Origin: CAVRXQ01 sp963838845
GTDB lineage: Bacteria; Actinomycetota; Acidimicrobiia; Acidimicrobiales; Bog-793
Length of the DNA: 64,000 nt
Assembly (NCBI GenBank): GCA_963838845.1
Contig: CAWISR010000002.1
Location: forward strand, 930,001-994,000
Reading direction: 5' to 3'
Made by a program: the position numbers and the translations under genes. Below are positions 60,177-64,000 of the stretch, piece by piece. Positions within the stretch are counted from its first letter, which is position 1; every line of letters starts with the position of its first letter. The notes under the pieces are model-generated. The model did not search any database and was not told where the DNA came from. It worked only from the letters and a program-made list of their open reading frames with translations.

Positions 60177-61315
60177 CAGACGGCAACCTCTTGGGGGAGG
60201 CGCGCCGGCGCGAACGGTTCGCCCCACGCCGGCAGCGCGCCCGTCTCGGCGAGCGCCGCCACCGCTTGTCCGGTGAGGTCGGCGAGCAAGATGCCGTTGC
60301 GGAAGTGCCCGAGCGCGAGGACCAGTCCATCGAGCGCGGCGGCACCGATGATGGGCTGGTGGCGGCGTGCGGCGGGGCGCAGGCCCGCCGCGAACTCCCT
60401 GACCTCGAGATCCTCGATTCCTGGCATGACGTGCTGCGCGTCGCGCAAGAGGCGGTAGAGCGCACCGGCGTCGACGGAGACGTCCTCGCCTTTTTCTTCC
60501 TGTGTCGCGCCGATGACCACGCCGCCGTCGTCGCGGGAGACGACGTAGACCGTCGATCCGTTGACGAGCGCCCGGACGATCGCGTCCGCGAAACGGCTGC
60601 CGTTGCGCGTCACGAGGCGGAGGATCTGACCCTTGACCGGACGAATCTCGGGAACGACGCCCGATGGAAGACCACCGATCCGTCCGACCGCGTGTCCCGG
60701 CGCCAGCACCACGAGTGGCGCAGCGACGGTCTCCTCGCCGACGCGAACCCCCCGGACGCGTCCCGCATCGGTGAGGATCGAGTCGACGCGTTCTTCGACG
60801 CGGCGTACGCCCGCAGCGTCTGCCGCACGCGCGAGCGCGGCGACGAAGAGCCGGTTGTCGACCTGGTGTTCACCGGGCGCCCAGATCCCGCCGCGTACAG
60901 CCGGCGTCAGCAGCGGCTCGATCGAACGGAGCCTCGACGGTGCGCACCACGTCGCGTCGAGCCCGAGCGACCGTTCGAACTCGCAGATCTCCTCGAGCGC
61001 CGCTTTGTCCGAGGGATCGAAGGCTGCGTAGATCGTGCCGCAGGAGCGAAATCCGATGCGTTGTCCGCTCTTTCCTTCGAGTTCTTCGGCAAACCTCGGC
61101 CAATCTCTCGCTGCGCGGATATTCAGATCAACGAGGGTCGTGTCATGCCAGCTCGCCTCCGTCACGGGAGCGAGCATTCCTGCGCCGATCGCCGATGCCC
61201 CCTGACCAGGCATCGGGTCGTAGAGCGCGACGCGGCGACCCTGCTCGGAGAGGCGCCACGCGCAGGAAAGCCCGACCACTCCCGAGCCGACGACGATCGC
61301 GTCGAAGCCCTTCAT
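60176..61315 (-). CDS. thiO: Glycine oxidase ThiO
   Basis: A 379-residue FAD-dependent amine oxidase: GxGxxG motif in IVVGSGVVGLSCAWRLSEQG, GASAIGAGMLAPVTEA after it, PVKGQILRL and the C-terminal GHFRNGILLADLTGQAVA. It oxidises glycine to dehydroglycine for ThiG. First gene of the thi operon. I looked for a TPP riboswitch in the 85 bases before the start and see neither CUGAGA nor ACCUGAUC elements. Confidence 0.94.
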   Translation of the reverse strand: MKGFDAIVVGSGVVGLSCAWRLSEQGRRVALYDPMPGQGASAIGAGMLAPVTEASWHDTTLVDLNIRAARDWPRFAEELEGKSGQRIGFRSCGTIYAAFDPSDKAALEEICEFERSLGLDATWCAPSRLRSIEPLLTPAVRGGIWAPGEHQVDNRLFVAALARAADAAGVRRVEERVDSILTDAGRVRGVRVGEETVAAPLVVLAPGHAVGRIGGLPSGVVPEIRPVKGQILRLVTRNGSRFADAIVRALVNGSTVYVVSRDDGGVVIGATQEEKGEDVSVDAGALYRLLRDAQHVMPGIEDLEVREFAAGLRPAARRHQPIIGAAALDGLVLALGHFRNGILLADLTGQAVAALAETGALPAWGEPFAPARLPQEVAV

Positions 61316-61401
61316 CTGGCCGAGTCTACGGAGCAGCGGTCTTCTCTAAGGAAGGGCGAAAATCCGCGTTGGTACCGTGAGCAGCCGACTGGGGAGGTGT
61401 G

Positions 61402-61626
61402 ATGTCCAACGAACAGATGGCCGAAGTCGCGAGCGAACTCGCCGCGATCGTCGAGCGCCTGGACGAGATCGCCTTTGATGTGCTCCGCGAGGCGGTCGCG
61501 CAAGGAGGTACCTCGCGGCCGGCACTGGAGCGCCGAGCGGTGCGCGCCCGCAACGCCATCGAGCGGGCGCGCCGAATTCTCGAAACCGGCGATGCACAAG
61601 AAAGCGACAAGGCCGAGACGCCGTGA
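61402..61626 (+). CDS. Small helical protein (74 aa)
   Basis: Starts MSNEQMAEVASELAAIVERL after GGGGAGGTG. The protein is an amphipathic helical pair (LDEIAFDVLREAVAQGG ... RARNAIERARRILETG) with no cysteines. No family recognised. Divergent from the thi operon. Confidence 0.6.
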   Translation: MSNEQMAEVASELAAIVERLDEIAFDVLREAVAQGGTSRPALERRAVRARNAIERARRILETGDAQESDKAETP

Positions 61627-61775
61627 CAGCCCGTGCTGTCAGATCTGATCAGGGCACCGCATCGTCGACCTTGCGGAGGACCCTGACGATCGCAGGCTGT
61701 CTCGACACGAGAAAAGTCGAAGCCGACGGCCGGTGAGACGGCGGGACGGCTGCTCGCGCAAGCCATGATGTGCTG

Positions 61776-62141
61776 ATGGAACAGCGCGAACACGACGAAC
61801 GGCCGTGGGGCCACTACACGGTCTTGGAGGACGCGCCCGATCACAAGGTGAAGACGATCACCGTCCTTCCCGGCAAGCGCCTCAGCTACCAGCGCCACCA
61901 GCACCGCGCCGAGCACTGGTTCGTCGTGCGCGGAGTGGGTCTCGCCACCCTGGACGGAAGTGAGATCGCCGTTGGGGCAGGCAGCACGATCGACGTTGCA
62001 AGGGAGTCGGCTCACCGCATGGAGAACACCGGCGACTCCGACCTCGTCTTCATCGAAGTGCAGCACGGGCGTTCCTTCGAGGAGGCCGACATCGTCCGTC
62101 TGGAGGACGACTTCGGCCGCGTGGGCCCGTCCGAGCGCTAG
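61776..62141 (+). CDS. Cupin, mannose-6-phosphate isomerase type II-like
   Basis: A 121-residue single-domain cupin. ERPWGHYTVLEDAPDHKVKT, ITVLPGKRLSYQRHQHRAEHW (metal-binding HxH...E) and VVRGVGLATLDGSEI are the signature of the C-terminal isomerase domain of type II phosphomannose isomerase/guanylyltransferase, here free-standing. It may interconvert mannose-6-P for the PIM pathway, or be only a sugar-binding cupin. ATG 61776, or GTG 61770 two codons earlier. Confidence 0.85.
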   Translation: MEQREHDERPWGHYTVLEDAPDHKVKTITVLPGKRLSYQRHQHRAEHWFVVRGVGLATLDGSEIAVGAGSTIDVARESAHRMENTGDSDLVFIEVQHGRSFEEADIVRLEDDFGRVGPSER

Positions 62142-63202
62142 ACGCCGACGGGCGCTTGGCCGGCCGGCGCGAGCTGGTTCAATCGGTCGATCAGCTGGCG
62201 CAGTCGGCCGTGGTGCCTGAGGTTGAACTCGAGGGCGATGCGTTCGAGCTCCAGGTGATCGTTCGACGACCGCTCCGCGGCGAGCGCCTCGGTGCGCCAG
62301 ATGCCCTTTTCCGAACAGATGTCGGCGAAGGTGTCCGACAGCTCCTTGAGCTCGTCGTCGTTCGGCGCGTGACGGAGTCGGATCACCATCGCCTTTCCGA
62401 CAAAGCGACGGGAGTGATAGTTGCGGTGGAAGTCCAACAGCTCGCGCACCGCGGTGTCGGGGTCGTCCGTGATTCGGTAGAGCGCGGCCTCGACGGCGTC
62501 GGCGAAGCCGCGCGCGTAGACCTGCTCGTTGACGAACGACTCCCAACCGATCCAGTACTTCTCGCCCTTCGTCTCGACGAGCACGATCGGAGCCGGCTCG
62601 GCCTTCCCGGTTTGCAAGAGAGTCAAAAGCTCGAAGCACTCGTCGAGCGTGCCGAAACCGCCGGGAAGGATGAGGAACCCCGAGGACTCCTTGATCAGCA
62701 TCAACTTGCGGGTGAAGAAATACTTCATCTCCACGAGGTTGCGGCTCTCGGCGATCCACTGGTTCGGTTCGGCCTCGTTCGGCAGGCGGATGTTCACCCC
62801 GATCGCCATCTCCGCACCGGCGCCTTCGTTACCCGCCGCCATGATCCCCGGTCCGGCACCGGTCACCACCATCCATCCCGCCTCGGCGAGTCGATGCGCG
62901 AGTTCACGGGCGAGCACGTAGTGCGCGTCGGACGGCGCCATGCGCGCCGAACCGAAGATCGTCACCTTCCGCACCTCGCGGAACGGGGCGAACATGTCGT
63001 ATGCCTCGGCCATCTCGGCGAGCGCGGCGCGCGCGATCTTCAGGTCGAGCCGACCGGCGCGCCCGTGGGCGAGATCGAGGGTTGAGTAGACGATCCCGCG
63101 GATGAGGTCCCGATCGTGGGTGACCTTTGCGTCGTCGAGGAAGCCCTCGACGAGCTCGCCGAGGGGATCGTTGGCCGGACGGTCGAGGTCGTCGAGCTTC
63201 AC
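62138..63202 (-). CDS. LOG family protein (Rossmann, TIGR00730-type)
   Basis: A 354-residue protein with the LOG core: TIFGSARMAPSDAHYVLARE, VVTGAGPGIMAAGNEGAGAE, and LILPGGFGTLDECFELLT containing the PGGFGTxxE motif. LOG proteins hydrolyse nucleoside monophosphates to the base (cytokinin-like activation) or have unknown bacterial roles; this larger form has N- and C-terminal extensions of about 70 and 100 residues. GTG start overlaps the pgl stop by three bases. The 3' end overlaps the cupin gene by four bases, convergently. Confidence 0.87.
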   Translation of the reverse strand: MKLDDLDRPANDPLGELVEGFLDDAKVTHDRDLIRGIVYSTLDLAHGRAGRLDLKIARAALAEMAEAYDMFAPFREVRKVTIFGSARMAPSDAHYVLARELAHRLAEAGWMVVTGAGPGIMAAGNEGAGAEMAIGVNIRLPNEAEPNQWIAESRNLVEMKYFFTRKLMLIKESSGFLILPGGFGTLDECFELLTLLQTGKAEPAPIVLVETKGEKYWIGWESFVNEQVYARGFADAVEAALYRITDDPDTAVRELLDFHRNYHSRRFVGKAMVIRLRHAPNDDELKELSDTFADICSEKGIWRTEALAAERSSNDHLELERIALEFNLRHHGRLRQLIDRLNQLAPAGQAPVGV

Positions 63203-63879
63203 GACGAAGCTGCGTTCAGTTGGCCCGCCGCGTCAGGGTCGACGAGCCAGATGACCGTCGGCGCGCGCACACGCGCGACGGGCAGGTCGGCGCCGCGCGC
63301 GACCTCCGCGAGGGCCTCTGCCTTGTCCGCTCCGATCGCCGTGATCACGACGACCGACGCGGTCGCGATCGCCGAGTACGTGAGCGACATCCGCAGGAAT
63401 TTGTTGCGGCCGCTCGGATCGGCGTTCACGATGACGAGCGTCTCGGATCCGAGCTCGGGACCAGTCGCTCCCGGGAAGAGCGAAGCCGTGTGCCCGTCCG
63501 GCCCGACACCGAGTTGCAGGAGGTCGAAACCGCCGGCTTCTTCGAGGCGCGCCTGGTAGCGCTCGGGTCCCTCCTCGCACGACATCGTGTAGAAACCGGC
63601 GAGCGCTTTCTTCCTCGGCCCGAGCGCGTCGCCGATGATCCTTGCGTTGGCGTCGGGCGAGGCCGGGTCGACGCACCGTTCGTCAACGAAGTAGCAGGCG
63701 ACTCGTCCCCAGTCGAGGTCCTCTTGCGCGAGGCGTCCGAAACAGCGAGCTCCGGACGACCCTCCCGAGCAGCCGAGCCGTACCGTCGTCCCGGCTTGTT
63801 CGATTTGCAGGCTGGACGTGACGAGCTGCGCGAATGCGTCCGGCACGTCGTCGACGATGCGAAATTCGCCGAAGATCAT
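63199..63879 (-). CDS. pgl: 6-phosphogluconolactonase
   Basis: A 226-residue protein of the SugarP-isomerase/DevB family: GCSGGSSGARCFGRL, ACYFVDERCVDPASPDANAR and LLQLGVGPDGHTASLFPG are characteristic of Pgl, which hydrolyses 6-phosphogluconolactone in the oxidative pentose phosphate pathway. MIFGEFRIVDDVPD is taken as the start, 19 bases after the zwf stop; no strong ribosome binding site is present, so coupling to zwf is likely. Upstream in-frame starts overlap zwf. Confidence 0.9.
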   Translation of the reverse strand: MIFGEFRIVDDVPDAFAQLVTSSLQIEQAGTTVRLGCSGGSSGARCFGRLAQEDLDWGRVACYFVDERCVDPASPDANARIIGDALGPRKKALAGFYTMSCEEGPERYQARLEEAGGFDLLQLGVGPDGHTASLFPGATGPELGSETLVIVNADPSGRNKFLRMSLTYSAIATASVVVITAIGADKAEALAEVARGADLPVARVRAPTVIWLVDPDAAGQLNAASS

Positions 63880-63898
63880 TTCCAGCGTCGCGCGACGT

Positions 63899-64000
63899 TC
63901 AGCTCGTTCGCCACCTTCGTCCAGACGCCTCGATGAGCTGATCGGCCTCTTCCGGACCCCACGACCCGGCACGATACGGCGCGAGCGGCACGGCGTCTTG
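63899..64000 (-). CDS. zwf: Glucose-6-phosphate dehydrogenase, 3' end only
   Basis: The final 33 codons are visible, ending YRAGSWGPEEADQLIEASGR and RWRTS. The motif GSWGPxxADxLIxxxGRxW is the usual C-terminus of bacterial G6PD, and the position immediately before pgl supports it. The rest lies beyond the window edge. Confidence 0.8.
   Translation of the reverse strand, partial: QDAVPLAPYRAGSWGPEEADQLIEASGRRWRTS

Noticed and set aside
61316..61401. Possible TPP riboswitch ahead of thiO
   Set aside because: Neither the CUGAGA nor the ACCUGAUC conserved element is present on the relevant strand, and the region is too short.

Overview
The window is high-GC bacterial chromosome from an actinobacterium. 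Lineage markers are a mycothiol ligase (mshC), an F420:NADP oxidoreductase (npdG), a phosphatidylinositol mannoside gene run (CDP-alcohol phosphatidyltransferase, acyltransferase, pimA) and the order yebC-ruvCAB-yajC-secDF. The mixture of respiratory, hemerythrin and molybdenum genes would suit an Acidimicrobiia-type organism, but that placement is inference.

Layout. 1-2424: molybdenum-cofactor operon moeA-moaA-mogA (minus strand, running off the left edge), then a DUF2252 gene. 4174-18597: an accessory island beginning at a complete tRNA-Val(CAC) gene, with a tyrosine integrase whose 3' end lies inside the tRNA. Imperfect copies of the tRNA 3' half and of one flanking sequence recur at about 8.8 kb and 11.5 kb, and a decayed flank copy at 18.5 kb. 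Cargo includes a methyltransferase, two hemerythrin-domain proteins, a b6-type cytochrome b, an IS30 remnant, RidA, an FMN reductase and small unknowns. 18614-22060: a tungstate/molybdate ABC transporter (wtpABC) divergent from an HTH-Mop regulator. 22.4-29.9 kb: secreted and membrane unknowns, an alpha/beta-hydrolase/cyclase fusion, DUF2237 and DUF885 proteins, and a truncated duplicate of the cytochrome b gene. 30-33 kb: an NMT1/SsuABC-like importer.

33-64 kb is mostly conserved core: EF-G2, peroxiredoxin, MFS exporter, npdG-mshC, thrS-HIT-phospholipid/PIM synthesis-M48 protease-yebC, ruvCAB, yajC-secD-secF-serS, the thiO-thiS-thiG-thiD operon, a LOG protein, pgl and the 3' end of zwf. This core is interrupted between yebC and ruvC by a 3.7-kb segment bounded by about 46-bp direct repeats. 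The segment carries a tRNA-Gln(CTG), a SWIM-finger DDE transposase-like gene behind a consensus promoter with twin operators, a divergent zinc-ribbon gene, and two zinc-ribbon/membrane-protein gene pairs.

Most notable observations: the integrase appears to exchange its C-terminal tail for a CxxC tail on excision; the yebC/ruvC segment looks like an uncharacterised integrated element; ruvB is frameshifted as read; serS has no ATG, GTG or TTG in the right place and appears to start at CTG. All functions are assigned from sequence motifs recognised by eye; no database search was run.
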